Positions 42,069 to 50,732 of a stretch of 64,000 bases of DNA are shown here, one piece after another; the stretch's first letter is position 1, and each line of letters begins with the position of its first letter. The notes below the pieces were generated by a model, which saw only the letters and a list, made by a program, of their open reading frames with translations, searched no databases and was not told where the DNA came from. This DNA comes from Streptomyces radicis (GTDB lineage Bacteria; Actinomycetota; Actinomycetes; Streptomycetales; Streptomycetaceae), in assembly GCF_003626575.1 (NCBI RefSeq), contig NZ_RBDY01000001.1:558001-622000 (forward strand). The letters run 5' to 3'. Position numbers and translations under genes: made by a program.

Positions 42069-42488
42069 CTATATGCGCAGGAGTTGGAGGGCGCTCAACG
42101 AGGGAGGGGCTCGTCCCCCGCCGCCCGGGTCGACGAGCACGCGCGCGGGCGAGGGTCCCGCCAGGGCGCACGGCAGCACGTCGAGCTGCGGGGCGCCGAG
42201 CGCCGGTGCGGTGCTCACGCCGCCCGCGGCGCACTGCGCGTCGGCGTGCTCCGCGTGGCCGCCGCGCCCCTGGTGCGCGTGCTCACCGTCGGCCTGGGCG
42301 CCCATGGCCGCGGCCGAGGGTGTTGACCCGTGGCCCGCCGTCGACGACGTGAACGGCGCCGCGGTGCCGGGCGCGAGCCCGTGCATGGCGACCAGGCCGA
42401 GGAGGACGGCCAGCGTCAGCAGCGCCACTCGTCCGCGCGCCCCGAAGGGCGCGACGACCGGGAAACGCTGCGCTGACACGAGGGCCAT
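42069..42488 (-). CDS. DUF6153-family small membrane protein
   Basis: A 139-residue protein. One N-terminal hydrophobic helix (ALLTLAVLLGLVAMHGLAPG) is followed by a His-rich extracytoplasmic tail (AGHGSTPSAAAMGAQ, GEHAHQGRGGHAEHADAQC) and the hallmark ending SLSALQLLRI. ATG 42488 is used; GTG 42497 is possible. It is 85 nt upstream of the DUF305 lipoprotein on the same strand. The His-rich tails of both suggest a joint periplasmic metal (copper) function, which is inference. Confidence 0.85.
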   Translation of the reverse strand: MALVSAQRFPVVAPFGARGRVALLTLAVLLGLVAMHGLAPGTAAPFTSSTAGHGSTPSAAAMGAQADGEHAHQGRGGHAEHADAQCAAGGVSTAPALGAPQLDVLPCALAGPSPARVLVDPGGGGRAPPSLSALQLLRI

Positions 42489-42537
42489 CGTACGCACCGG
42501 CCGACGAGGGCCTCAGCGGCCCTCGGTGAGCCGCCGG

Positions 42538-43632
42538 TCAGGACGGCGTGGAACGGGCCAGCGCGTCGATGAGGGCCTTGGTCACATCGTCGGTGGACGC
42601 CGTGCCCCCGAGGTCGCCCGTGAGGATCCCGGCGGCGGTGGTTGCCTCGATCGCCCGGTGCAGGCGGGCGGCCTGGTCGGGCAGGCCGAGGTGCTCGAGC
42701 ATGAGGGCGCCACTGCCGACCGCCCCGATGGGGTTGGCCAGTCCCCGCCCGGCGATGTCGGGGGCGGAGCCGTGCACGGGCTCGAACATGCTGGGGAAGC
42801 GGCGTTCGGGGTTGAGGTTCGCGCTCGCGGCCAGGCCCAGGCTCCCGGCCAGGGCGCTGCCGAGGTCGGAGAGGATGTCGGCGTTGAGGTTGGAGGCGAC
42901 GACGACCGACAGCTCCTCGGGCCGCAGCACGAACTTCGCGGACATCGCGTCGACCAGGACGCTCTCGGTCTCCACGTCCGGGTGGTCGGCGGCGACCCGC
43001 CGGAACACCTCGTCCCACAGGACCATGCCGTACTGCTGGGCGTTGGACTTGGTGACGGAGGAGACCTTGCGCCGGTCGCGGGTGCGGGCGAGGTCGAAGG
43101 CGAAGCGGATGACGCGCTCGCAGCCGACCTCGGTGAACAGCGAGGACTGGACCGCCACTTCGCCTCCGGGACCACGCCCGGAGAGGTTGCGCCCGCCGAG
43201 GCCCGCGTACTCGCCCTCGCTGTTCTCGCGGACGACGACCCAGTCCAGCTCGGTGGTGTCGGCCTTGCGCAGCGGGCTGACCACGCCGGGCAGGAAGTGC
43301 ACGGGGCGGACGTTGGCCCACTGGTCGAAGCTCTGGCAGATCCTCAGGCGCAGCCCCCACAGGCTGATGTGATCGGGGACGGTGGGCCAGCCGACCGCGC
43401 CGAAGTAGATGGCGTCGAAGTCCTTGAGCCGCTCAAGACCGTCGTCGGCCATCATCGTGCCGGTACGGGCGTAGTACTCGCAGCCCCAGGGGAATTCCTC
43501 CCAGTCGAACGCGAAGGCGCCCCCCGAGTCCCCGGCCAGGGCGTCGAGGACGGCACGGCCCGCGGCGACGACCTCTCGGCCCACGCCGTCGGCGGGGATG
43601 GCGGCGATGCGGAACGTACGGGGTGGGGTCAT
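42538..43632 (-). CDS. Tartrate/isopropylmalate dehydrogenase-family beta-decarboxylating enzyme
   Basis: A 364-residue isocitrate/isopropylmalate-dehydrogenase fold protein of the TtuC branch. It opens IAAIPADGVGREVVAAGRAV, then has FGAVGWPTVPDHISLWGLRL, VVVRENSEGEYAGLGGRN, SVTKSNAQQYGMVLWDEVF (catalytic Lys), VDAMSAKFVLRPEEL and PVHGSAPDIAGRGLANPIGA. Relatives oxidise D-malate, tartrate or 3-alkylmalates with NAD and Mg/Mn. ATG 43632 follows GGAGG. It is preceded on the same strand by a LysR gene (111-nt gap) and ends the long amino-acid catabolic array. Confidence 0.9.
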   Translation of the reverse strand: MTPPRTFRIAAIPADGVGREVVAAGRAVLDALAGDSGGAFAFDWEEFPWGCEYYARTGTMMADDGLERLKDFDAIYFGAVGWPTVPDHISLWGLRLRICQSFDQWANVRPVHFLPGVVSPLRKADTTELDWVVVRENSEGEYAGLGGRNLSGRGPGGEVAVQSSLFTEVGCERVIRFAFDLARTRDRRKVSSVTKSNAQQYGMVLWDEVFRRVAADHPDVETESVLVDAMSAKFVLRPEELSVVVASNLNADILSDLGSALAGSLGLAASANLNPERRFPSMFEPVHGSAPDIAGRGLANPIGAVGSGALMLEHLGLPDQAARLHRAIEATTAAGILTGDLGGTASTDDVTKALIDALARSTPS

Positions 43633-43743
43633 GGGTGCCTCCGGCGGGTGTCTCGACACGCTGCGTCTGCCGCGTCCGAGTCAACACACCGCTCCCGGCG
43701 GCGTCCAAGACCGGCTTCCGATACCCCCCATAGGCGCCGCCGA

Positions 43744-44667
43744 TCAGTTCGGCGGCACGGCGGCGGGGGTGCCCTGGTCCTGCTGGTGCCCGGCCAGGGA
43801 ACGGGTCAGGGCGAGGAACGACCGTGCGGCGGGCGTGAGATGGGCCCCGAGGTTGATCATGGCCACATGGAGGTGGGCGGTGGGGTCGATGGGCGCCACC
43901 ACGGCCCCGCAACGCCGCGCCAGGCGGGCCCAGGACGCGGGCAGCACGGCGACCCCGACCCCGGCCATGACCAGGGGAAGGATCGACGTGCGGTGGTCGA
44001 CGACGGTGACGATCTCGGCGCCGGTGCCGCCCGCGGTGATGTCGTCGACGATGCCGCGCATGAGGCTGCCGTGCCGGGACGCGATGAGCTTTCGCCCCGC
44101 CAGGTCATCGGGGCGGATCGTGACCCCGTCCTCGACGGGGCCACCGGGCGCGGCGACGACCACGAACGGCTGGGCCTCGATCGCCAGCACGTCCACGCCC
44201 GAGGCGGCGAAGGGACGCGCCGATCCGAGCAGCCCGAGCTCGCAGGCGCCGCCGCGCACCAGGGACACCACCTCATCGGGGGTGAAGGCGGCCCGCGTGC
44301 TCACCGTCACGGCGGGGTGCAGCTCGGCGAAGCGGCGGATGAGGGTGGTGAGCGGCTCGATGCCGGGCGATGGCATGGTGGCCACCTCCACCGTGCCGCG
44401 GCGCAGCCCCGACAGGGCGGTGGCGGTGTCGCGGACGGCCGCCATGTCCCGCAGCACCCGCCGACTCGGCTCGATGAGCTCCGCACCGGCCTCGCTGAGG
44501 ACGACGCCGCGGCCCAGCCGGTGGAAGAGGGCGACGCCGAGCTCGGCCTCCAGGTTGGCCATCGCCTGGGACAGCGACGGCTGGGCCACGTGGAGCGCGG
44601 CGGCGGCCCTGCTGAAGCCGCCGTGCTCGACGATGGCCACGAAGTACTCGAGCTGCCGGGCGTCCAA
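43744..44667 (-). CDS. LysR-family regulator (TTG start)
   Basis: A 307-residue LysR protein. The helix-turn-helix reads QLEYFVAIVEHGGFSRAAAAL, HVAQPSLSQAMANLEAELGV; the effector domain includes VDVLAIEAQPFVVVAAPGGP. TTG 44667 is chosen because GGGAGG lies 5 nt upstream and gives the family-typical M-DARQLEYF. GTG 44673 would put the ribosome site on the codon itself. It is not divergent from its presumed target but lies upstream of the TtuC-like gene and downstream of a binding-protein gene, so it may control either. Confidence 0.9.
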   Translation of the reverse strand: MDARQLEYFVAIVEHGGFSRAAAALHVAQPSLSQAMANLEAELGVALFHRLGRGVVLSEAGAELIEPSRRVLRDMAAVRDTATALSGLRRGTVEVATMPSPGIEPLTTLIRRFAELHPAVTVSTRAAFTPDEVVSLVRGGACELGLLGSARPFAASGVDVLAIEAQPFVVVAAPGGPVEDGVTIRPDDLAGRKLIASRHGSLMRGIVDDITAGGTGAEIVTVVDHRTSILPLVMAGVGVAVLPASWARLARRCGAVVAPIDPTAHLHVAMINLGAHLTPAARSFLALTRSLAGHQQDQGTPAAVPPN

Positions 44668-44727
44668 CGGCACCTCCCAGGCCGACGCGCAACCGATGGG
44701 TGCAGGCTATCCGCCGCGGGCGCGCGT

Positions 44728-45603
44728 TCAGGGCAGCTCGGGGTTGAGCATGGCCTCGTCCACGGCGGAGTCGGTGACGTTCCACTCCTCGAGGATGGCG
44801 GCGTAGGTGCCGTCGTCGATCATGGCGTTGAGCGCCTCGGCGATCACCGGGGCGACGGGGTCGCCCTGGGTGAACACCATGCCGTTGTGGTGCGGCTCGA
44901 TCATGTCGCTGGCCAACCGCCAGGCGCCCGGCTCCTGTTCGGAGGCGTAGGCGTAGCTCTGCGAGCCGACGGTGGCCAGGTCGGCGCGGCCGCTCTCGAC
45001 GGCCAGCTCCGCGGTGGGCTGGTCGGGGAAGGTGAGGATGCCGATCTCGGGATCGCCGCTCGCCACGCACGCCTCGGATGCCGCGCGGAGCGTGGGCTCG
45101 GTGGTCTGGCCGTTGACCAGCGCGATGTCGAGGCCGCAGATGCCGGACAGGTCGTCGCCCGCCCGGTGCTCGGTGCCGTCGAGGGCCTGGAGGTAGTAGC
45201 CGCTGACCATCCAGGAGAGCTGGTCGACGATCTCCAGCCGCTCGGCCGTGACATCGGCCCCCCAGAGGCCGAAGTCGTACCGGCCCGACTGGACTCCGGG
45301 GATCATGTCGGCGAACGCGGGCTTCTCGAACGCGAACTCGATGCCGAGGCGTTCGGACAGCTCGGCGGCCACGTCGAGGGCGACGCCGGTGAGCTCGCCG
45401 TCCTCGTCGAGGAAGCCGATGGGCGGCCAGGCGCTCTGCACGGCGACGGTGAACCGTTGACCCGCCAGCTCGCTCGCGTCGGCGTCGGCGTCCGCGTCGG
45501 CCGCGGGCTCGAGGGCGTCGTCCGCCGCGCAGGCGGCCAGGGTCAGGGCGGTGAAGGCGAGGGCCGCGAGGCGGAGGGCGCGGCCGGGGCGGACGTGGTG
45601 CAT
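44728..45603 (-). CDS. Amino-acid-type ABC substrate-binding lipoprotein 1
   Basis: A 291-residue family 3 solute-binding protein. The lipoprotein signal ends ALTLAACAAD (lipid Cys ~25), followed by an Asp/Ala linker (ADADADAD). Domain motifs: VAVQSAWPPIGFLDEDGELT, ELSERLGIEFAFEKPAFADM, FGLWGADVTAERLEIVDQLS and FPDQPTAELAVESGRADLAT. Ligands of this family are polar amino acids and related compounds. ATG 45603 follows GGAG. It is immediately downstream (28 nt) of the ATPase, completing one transporter, and a second binding protein lies at the other end of the transporter genes. Confidence 0.9.
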   Translation of the reverse strand: MHHVRPGRALRLAALAFTALTLAACAADDALEPAADADADADASELAGQRFTVAVQSAWPPIGFLDEDGELTGVALDVAAELSERLGIEFAFEKPAFADMIPGVQSGRYDFGLWGADVTAERLEIVDQLSWMVSGYYLQALDGTEHRAGDDLSGICGLDIALVNGQTTEPTLRAASEACVASGDPEIGILTFPDQPTAELAVESGRADLATVGSQSYAYASEQEPGAWRLASDMIEPHHNGMVFTQGDPVAPVIAEALNAMIDDGTYAAILEEWNVTDSAVDEAMLNPELP

Positions 45604-45631
45604 GGTCACTCCAGGGGTGAGGTCCGCCGGG

Positions 45632-46468
45632 TCACAGGACCCGGCGCAGGAAGTTGCGGGTCCGTTCTTCGCGGGGGTGGGAGAACATCTGCTCGGGGGC
45701 GCCCTCTTCGACGATCCGGCCCTCGGCCATGAAGACCACGCGATCGGCGACCTCACGGGCGAAGGACATCTCGTGGGTGACCACGACCATGGTCATGCCG
45801 CTCGCGGCCAGGTCGCGCAGGACGTTCAGCACCTCGCCGACCAGCTCGGGGTCGAGCGCGCTCGTCGGCTCGTCGCACAGCAGCACATCGGGGTCCATCG
45901 CCAGGGCGCGGGCGATGGCGATGCGCTGCTGCTGGCCGCCCGACAGCTCGCGCGGATAGGCCCGTTCGCGCCCTGCCAGGCCGACGCGGGCCACCAGCTC
46001 CTCCGCGCGGGCGACCGCTTCGGCGCGCGGGACGCCGCGGACCGAGAGGGGCGCCTCGATGATGTTCTCCAGCACGGTCAGGTGCGGGAAGAGATTGAAC
46101 TGCTGGAAGATCATGCCGATCCTCGACTGCTGCCGCCGGTACTCGGCAGGGCGCAGCGCGCGGACCCGGTGGCCGTCGAAGTGGCGGCCCATCAGCATGC
46201 CGCTCACCCAGATCATCCCCGAGTCGGGCGACTCCAGCAGGTTGACGCAGCGCAGCAGCGTGCTCTTGCCCGAGCCCGACGGGCCGACGAGGCAGATCAA
46301 CTGGCCGCGTTCGACGGTGAGATCGATGCCGTCGAGCACACGGGGGCCGCCGCCGAAGCTCTTGGTGAGCGAGCGGATGAGGATGCCTCCCGCGGCGGCA
46401 CCGGCCGCCTCCGCCGCCTCGGCGGGCGGTCGCGCGGTCAGGTCGTCGCGGATGACGTCGGCTGCCAT
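45632..46468 (-). CDS. Amino-acid ABC-transporter ATPase
   Basis: A 278-residue ATPase: Walker [18 protein letters not shown]-loop [14 protein letters not shown], signature [19 protein letters not shown], Walker [14 protein letters not shown] and His switch [16 protein letters not shown]. This is the GlnQ/HisP type. ATG 46468 is followed by a ~25-residue Ala/Glu-rich extension before the domain. It lies 31 nt downstream of the permease and 28 nt upstream of binding protein 1. Its partners are the single permease and either binding protein. Confidence 0.93.
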   Translation of the reverse strand: MAADVIRDDLTARPPAEAAEAAGAAAGGILIRSLTKSFGGGPRVLDGIDLTVERGQLICLVGPSGSGKSTLLRCVNLLESPDSGMIWVSGMLMGRHFDGHRVRALRPAEYRRQQSRIGMIFQQFNLFPHLTVLENIIEAPLSVRGVPRAEAVARAEELVARVGLAGRERAYPRELSGGQQQRIAIARALAMDPDVLLCDEPTSALDPELVGEVLNVLRDLAASGMTMVVVTHEMSFAREVADRVVFMAEGRIVEEGAPEQMFSHPREERTRNFLRRVL

Positions 46469-46499
46469 GACGGGCTCCTTCGGTGGGGAACGGGCGGCT

Positions 46500-47507
46500 T
46501 CACAGGGAGTCGGGCTTCGGGACGCGCGCCGGGCCGCGGCCCGATGTCCGCGCGAAGCCGCGCGCATACCGTTTCTCGACGAAGTGCTGAGCGATCGAGA
46601 GCAGGCTGGTCATGATCAGGTACCAGAGGGTGGCGACCATGAGCAGCGGGATGACCAGGAAGTTCTGGTTGTAGATCAGCTGTGCCGCGTAGAGCAGGTC
46701 GGTGACGGCGATGACGCTGACCATCGAGGTGGACTTGAGGGTGCTGATGAGGAGGCTGCCTGCGGGCGGCAGGATGACGCGCATGGCCTGTGGCAGGACG
46801 ATCCGGCCGAGGACGCGGCGCGGGTGCATGCCGAGGGCCTCGGCGGCTTCGAGCTGGCCGGTGTCCACGGACAGGATGCCGCCGCGGATGATCTCGGCGG
46901 CGTAGGCCGACTCGTGGATGGTGAGGCCGATGACGGCGACCGCGGCGCTGCTGATCAGCTCGGAGGTCTCGAACGAGAACCACGCCGGGCCGAACGGGAT
47001 GCCGAAGCTCAGCCGCGGATAGAGGTAGCCGATGTTGAACCAGAACAGCAGCTGGACCAGCAGGGGCACCGAGCGGAAGAACCACGTGTAGGCCCAGGAG
47101 ATCGCCTGGAGCACGGGGTTGGCCGACAGCCTCATCACGGCGAGGACCGTGCCGATGAGGAACGACAGGGCCACCGAGAGCGCGGTGAGCCAGATGGTCA
47201 GGATCAGCCCGTCGATGATGCGGGAGCTGAACAGGTAGTCGCCGACGGTGCCCCACTGGAACGACGGGTTGCGGGCCACCGACGCGGTCGCGAGGACGGT
47301 GGCCAGGGCGGCGAGCGCGCCCAGCACGACGCGTCCGGTGTGGCGGACGGGGATCACGCCCGCCGCGCGCTCGGCCGCGACGGCCTTGGCGAAGTCATCG
47401 GGGCTGATGGGGGAGGTGCGGGTGGTCGTCGGGGTGGTCGGGGTGGTCGGGGTGGTCGGGGTCTTCGTGGGCGTCGGGGTCTCCGTGGGGCGGTGCGTCG
47501 CGCTCAT
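46500..47507 (-). CDS. Amino-acid ABC-transporter permease (HisM/GlnP type)
   Basis: A 335-residue permease. The core has six helices ([72 protein letters not shown]) and the EAA-type loop [27 protein letters not shown], the standard amino-acid-importer contact. The first ~30 residues are a Thr-Pro run encoded by a tandem repeat, unusual for the family. Only one permease gene is present, so it probably forms a homodimer served by both binding proteins. Confidence 0.92.
   Translation of the reverse strand: MSATHRPTETPTPTKTPTTPTTPTTPTTTRTSPISPDDFAKAVAAERAAGVIPVRHTGRVVLGALAALATVLATASVARNPSFQWGTVGDYLFSSRIIDGLILTIWLTALSVALSFLIGTVLAVMRLSANPVLQAISWAYTWFFRSVPLLVQLLFWFNIGYLYPRLSFGIPFGPAWFSFETSELISSAAVAVIGLTIHESAYAAEIIRGGILSVDTGQLEAAEALGMHPRRVLGRIVLPQAMRVILPPAGSLLISTLKSTSMVSVIAVTDLLYAAQLIYNQNFLVIPLLMVATLWYLIMTSLLSIAQHFVEKRYARGFARTSGRGPARVPKPDSL
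47431..47457. repeat. 9-bp tandem repeat in the permease N-terminus
   Basis: GGGGTGGTC is repeated three times without gap (with a partial fourth copy), encoding a Thr-Thr-Pro run on the minus strand. Copy number may vary by slippage without breaking the frame. Confidence 0.75.
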
Positions 47508-47560
47508 CGGCTTGGCCTCCGTTCCTGCGCGGTGCCGCGCGGTGTGTCGCGGGGTGGCGA

Positions 47561-48451
47561 TCAGCCGTCGGTCGGCGGGTTGACGGCGATCTCGTCGATG
47601 AGGAAGGTGTCGGCGTCGTAGGAGCGGATGATCTCCTCGTAGCTCCCGTCATCGACGAGCTGCTGGAGGGCGGCGGCGAACGCCTCGCCAAGGCCTGAGT
47701 CCTGGGCGGTGGCGATGCCGGTCAGGTGCTCGTTGAAGGTCGGCCCGGTGAGGGCGAGCTCCTCGTCCTGGGCGGCGATGTAGATGCCGGAGACGCTGTT
47801 GACGGTGGCGGCGTCTGCGCGGCCCGACTTGACGGCGAGTCCCGCGGACGCCTGGTCGTCGAAGGTGGAGACGGTGACGGACCCGTCGCCCGCGGCCTCG
47901 CAGGCCGCGGACTGCTCCTCGAGCAGCCCGATGGTGGTCTGGCCCGCGATGGCCGCGACGGTGAGGCCGCAGATCGCGTCCATCGTGTCGGCGAGCGGCT
48001 CGGCCGATTCGGCGGTGAGGAAGGTGTAGCCGATGCGGCCGACCGGCACCTGGTCGATGACCCGCATGCGCTCCTCGGTGATGTCGGTTCCCCACAGGCT
48101 GACGTCGTAGGTGCCGGACTGGAGGCCGGGTATGGAGGACTCGAACGAGTTGGCCTCCACGTCGAGTTCGACGCCGAGCAGCTCGGCGGCCGCGATCCCG
48201 AGGTCGTACGTGATGCCCGTGAGGTCGCCCGACTCGGTGCGGCTGTACAGCGGCGGGTTGGAGTCGCCGATGACGGCGCTGAGCGTCGCGCCGCGCAGGT
48301 CGTCGGGGACGAGCGCGGCCAGGTCGGCGTCGGCGGCGGGTGCGGGGGATTCGTCGGAGTCCGGGTCGTCGGCGTCCTGCGCGCAGGAGCTGAGGGTGAG
48401 GGTGGCGGCGAAGGCGGCGAGCGCGGCGGCCCGTCTGAGGTGGTGGTGCAC
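47561..48451 (-). CDS. Amino-acid-type ABC substrate-binding lipoprotein 2
   Basis: A 296-residue family 3 binding protein from GTG 48451 (GAGGAG 7 nt upstream). The signal ends ATLTLSSCAQ (lipid Cys ~23). Domain motifs: LSAVIGDSNPPLYSRTESGD, GITYDLGIAAAELLGVELDV, YDVSLWGTDITEERMRVIDQ and FDDQASAGLAVKSGRADAAT. It is clearly a paralogue of binding protein 1 at 44728 (same spacing of motifs), and the two flank one permease/ATPase pair, suggesting two related ligands or two uptake conditions. Confidence 0.9.
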   Translation of the reverse strand: MHHHLRRAAALAAFAATLTLSSCAQDADDPDSDESPAPAADADLAALVPDDLRGATLSAVIGDSNPPLYSRTESGDLTGITYDLGIAAAELLGVELDVEANSFESSIPGLQSGTYDVSLWGTDITEERMRVIDQVPVGRIGYTFLTAESAEPLADTMDAICGLTVAAIAGQTTIGLLEEQSAACEAAGDGSVTVSTFDDQASAGLAVKSGRADAATVNSVSGIYIAAQDEELALTGPTFNEHLTGIATAQDSGLGEAFAAALQQLVDDGSYEEIIRSYDADTFLIDEIAVNPPTDG

Positions 48452-48514
48452 GGTGGTTCTCCTCGGTGTGGCGCGGTGGCGCGGTGTGGCGGGGCGGGGC
48501 GGGGTGGAGTCGGG

Positions 48515-49705
48515 TCAGGCGGGGTCGGCGTCGAGCACCAGGTCGCGGATGGAGACCTGGGCGCGGAAGTCGCGGTCGAGCGCGACGTCGGGCGGCAGCA
48601 GCGCGCTGGTGCCGGTGGCGACGAGATCGGCGGCGGCGCGACCGAAGCCCGGCGCGAGCTTGAAGCCGTGCCCCGAGAACCCCGCGAGCACGACGACCCT
48701 GGCGTCGGCGTCGAGCGCGCCGACCGCGGCGTGGCCGTCGGGCGTGAACGACTCGGGGTAGATCTGGGACTCGACCGGGTCGGGGCTGACGCCGGGCAGC
48801 AGCGCCCTGATGAGCGCGGCGGAACGGTGTTGCCAGTCGGCGCGCACATGCCGCCGCATCGTGTCGACGTCCTCGACGTCCCGTGGGTAGTCCGCGTGCG
48901 GGGCGAGCTTGACGCGCGTGCCGTCGAGGGCGGACATCGCGCCGTAGGACAGGTCGGGGCCGCTGCGGCGCAGCGTGATGGGGAACCGTTCGGGGCGCAG
49001 CAGTTGGCGGTCCTCGACGAAGTGCCAGGTGTGGTAGATGGCCCGGGTCTCCAGCGGAAGCGTGGGCAGCAGGGTGCGGGCCCAGGGGCCCCCGGCGACG
49101 ACGGCGTGGTCGTGGCGTTCGGTGGCGGTGGCGGTGCCGGTGGCGGTGGCGACCTCGACCCCGCCGCCCGGGGCCTCGGCGACGCCGTGCACGGTCGTGC
49201 CGGTGCGCAGCTCCGCGCCATGGGCGACGGCCGCGTCGAGGGCGGCGCGGATGGCGAGGTTGGAGCGGAGCACCCCGGCCTCGGGGTCGAACAGCGCGAT
49301 CTCGCCGTCGAGCGGGGTGTGTTGCGGGTAGCGGGCGGTGAGCGCGTCGGCGTCCAGCACCTCGTAGGGGATGCCGCGCTGTTCGGCGTAGGCGATGCCA
49401 CCGGCCAGCACGGGGTGGTGGGCCGGGCCGATGGACAGCCCTCCGGTGCGGTGCAGCAGGTCGGTGTCGGTGGCGCGTTCGAGTCGGCGCCACAGGTGCC
49501 AGGAGGCGTCGAGCAGCGGGCCGTAGGCGGGGCCCTCGGCGTAGACGCGGCGGAACATCCGGGTGCCGCCGCCGCCCGCGCCCTCGTTGTGGCCCGGCCA
49601 GTACCGCTCGTAGACGGTGACGGCGAAGCCACGGGTGGCGAGCTGCCATGCGGCCATGGAGCCGATGGCTCCGCCGCCGACGACGGCGACGCGCGGGGCG
49701 CTCAT
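48515..49705 (-). CDS. FAD-dependent amine oxidase, monomeric sarcosine oxidase-like
   Basis: A 396-residue DAO-fold enzyme. FAD loop VAVVGGGAIGSMAAWQLATR, then YERYWPGHNEGAGGGGTRMF, TGGLSIGPAHH, GGPWARTLLPTLPL and LAGFSGHGFKLAPGFGRAAA. Monomeric sarcosine oxidases and N-methyltryptophan oxidases bind FAD covalently to a Cys in a segment reading C-x-Y-T/x-x-T-P-D. Here the matching text is SQIYPESFTPD, with Gln at that place, so the flavin is probably non-covalent. Substrates of the family are secondary or cyclic amino acids. It is coupled to LysR (ATGA overlap) and precedes the transporter. Confidence 0.88.
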   Translation of the reverse strand: MSAPRVAVVGGGAIGSMAAWQLATRGFAVTVYERYWPGHNEGAGGGGTRMFRRVYAEGPAYGPLLDASWHLWRRLERATDTDLLHRTGGLSIGPAHHPVLAGGIAYAEQRGIPYEVLDADALTARYPQHTPLDGEIALFDPEAGVLRSNLAIRAALDAAVAHGAELRTGTTVHGVAEAPGGGVEVATATGTATATERHDHAVVAGGPWARTLLPTLPLETRAIYHTWHFVEDRQLLRPERFPITLRRSGPDLSYGAMSALDGTRVKLAPHADYPRDVEDVDTMRRHVRADWQHRSAALIRALLPGVSPDPVESQIYPESFTPDGHAAVGALDADARVVVLAGFSGHGFKLAPGFGRAAADLVATGTSALLPPDVALDRDFRAQVSIRDLVLDADPA

Positions 49706-50691
49706 GCGGGCCTCCTGACCGGCAGCGCGGCCGCGGGGGAGGCGGGAACGGGGCGGAGCGTGGCGGGAGTCGGCGGCGCGGCGGGTGCCTCGTTCACGAG
49801 CACGTCGCGCAGTGCGTCGGCCAGCCGGTGGACGGAGGGGTGCTGGCTGGCGTGCGGGACCAGGAGGGAGAGGTGCCGCGGCGGCAGCGCGTCGACGGGC
49901 AGCGGGGCGACGCCGGGGTGCTGGTAGGCGCGCAGCGCGAGCCGCGGCACGAGGGAGACGCCGACGCCCGAGGCGACGAGCTGCTGCACCACCATGTAGT
50001 CGTCGGTGGCGTGCCGGATGTCGGGGCGGAAGCCGCGCTTGGCGGTGGCGGTGAGCAGGTGGGCGCGGCAGCGCGGGCAGCCGCTGATCCAGGTGGCCGC
50101 GTCGAGCTGTTCGAGCCGGATGGCGGGCGCGGCGGCCAGCGGATGGCCGACCGCGACGAGGGCGAGCAGGTCGTCACGGCCCAGGCTGATGCGGTCCATG
50201 CCGGGATCGGGGTCGGGCTCGGGCACGTCGTCGTAGTGGAAGACGAGCGCGGCGTCCACCTCGCCGCGCAGCACGGCGCGCGTGGCCTCGGGCGGCTCCT
50301 TCTGGGTGAGCCGGATCTCGGCGCCGTCGGCTGAGCGGGAGAGGTCGACGATGACGGGCGCGACGAGCGCGGCGCACGCGGAGGGGAACGAGGCGAGCCG
50401 GACGACCTCGTCGCGCTCCCGCAGCACGGCGCGCACGTCGTAGGCGGCGAGGCTGAGCCGCCCGACGACGGCGTCGGCGTGCTTGAGCAGCACCTCGCCC
50501 GCCCTGGTCAGCCGCACGCCACGGGAGCTGCGGTCCAGCAGCCTGGTGCCGAGGGAGCGTTCGAGGCGCCGCATCTGCTGGCCGAGCGCCGGCTGGGTCC
50601 AGCCCAGGTCCCGCGCGGCGGCGGACAGCGACCCCTTGAGGGCGACCGCGCGAAAGGTGATCAGCAGCTTCGGGTCGAGTTCCGGATACAT
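49702..50691 (-). CDS. LysR-family regulator inside the catabolic array
   Basis: A 329-residue LysR protein. DNA-binding text: LLITFRAVALKGSLSAAARDLGWTQPAL-GQQMRRLERSLG. The effector domain has the family GDPxxxx-like LGRDDLLALVAVGHPLAA and a Cys pair (GCPRCRAHLL) unusual for LysR. ATG 50691 follows GGAGG. It lies 41 nt after the MalY-like gene and overlaps the amine oxidase start, so it is probably made with the enzymes it regulates rather than from a divergent promoter. Confidence 0.9.
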   Translation of the reverse strand: MYPELDPKLLITFRAVALKGSLSAAARDLGWTQPALGQQMRRLERSLGTRLLDRSSRGVRLTRAGEVLLKHADAVVGRLSLAAYDVRAVLRERDEVVRLASFPSACAALVAPVIVDLSRSADGAEIRLTQKEPPEATRAVLRGEVDAALVFHYDDVPEPDPDPGMDRISLGRDDLLALVAVGHPLAAAPAIRLEQLDAATWISGCPRCRAHLLTATAKRGFRPDIRHATDDYMVVQQLVASGVGVSLVPRLALRAYQHPGVAPLPVDALPPRHLSLLVPHASQHPSVHRLADALRDVLVNEAPAAPPTPATLRPVPASPAAALPVRRPA

Positions 50692-50732
50692 GGTTCCTCC
50701 CTTGGCGGGCGAGCTGGCGGGACGTGCCCCGG

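Noticed and set aside
42073..45732. 1219-codon plus-strand open frame
   Set aside because: It is antisense to the DUF6153, TtuC-like, LysR and binding-protein genes, all of which have clear family motifs. No motif is present in the long frame.
47431..47457. Short tandem repeats as a possible CRISPR array
   Set aside because: The 9-bp units have no spacers and lie in frame inside a permease gene, encoding a Thr-Pro run.
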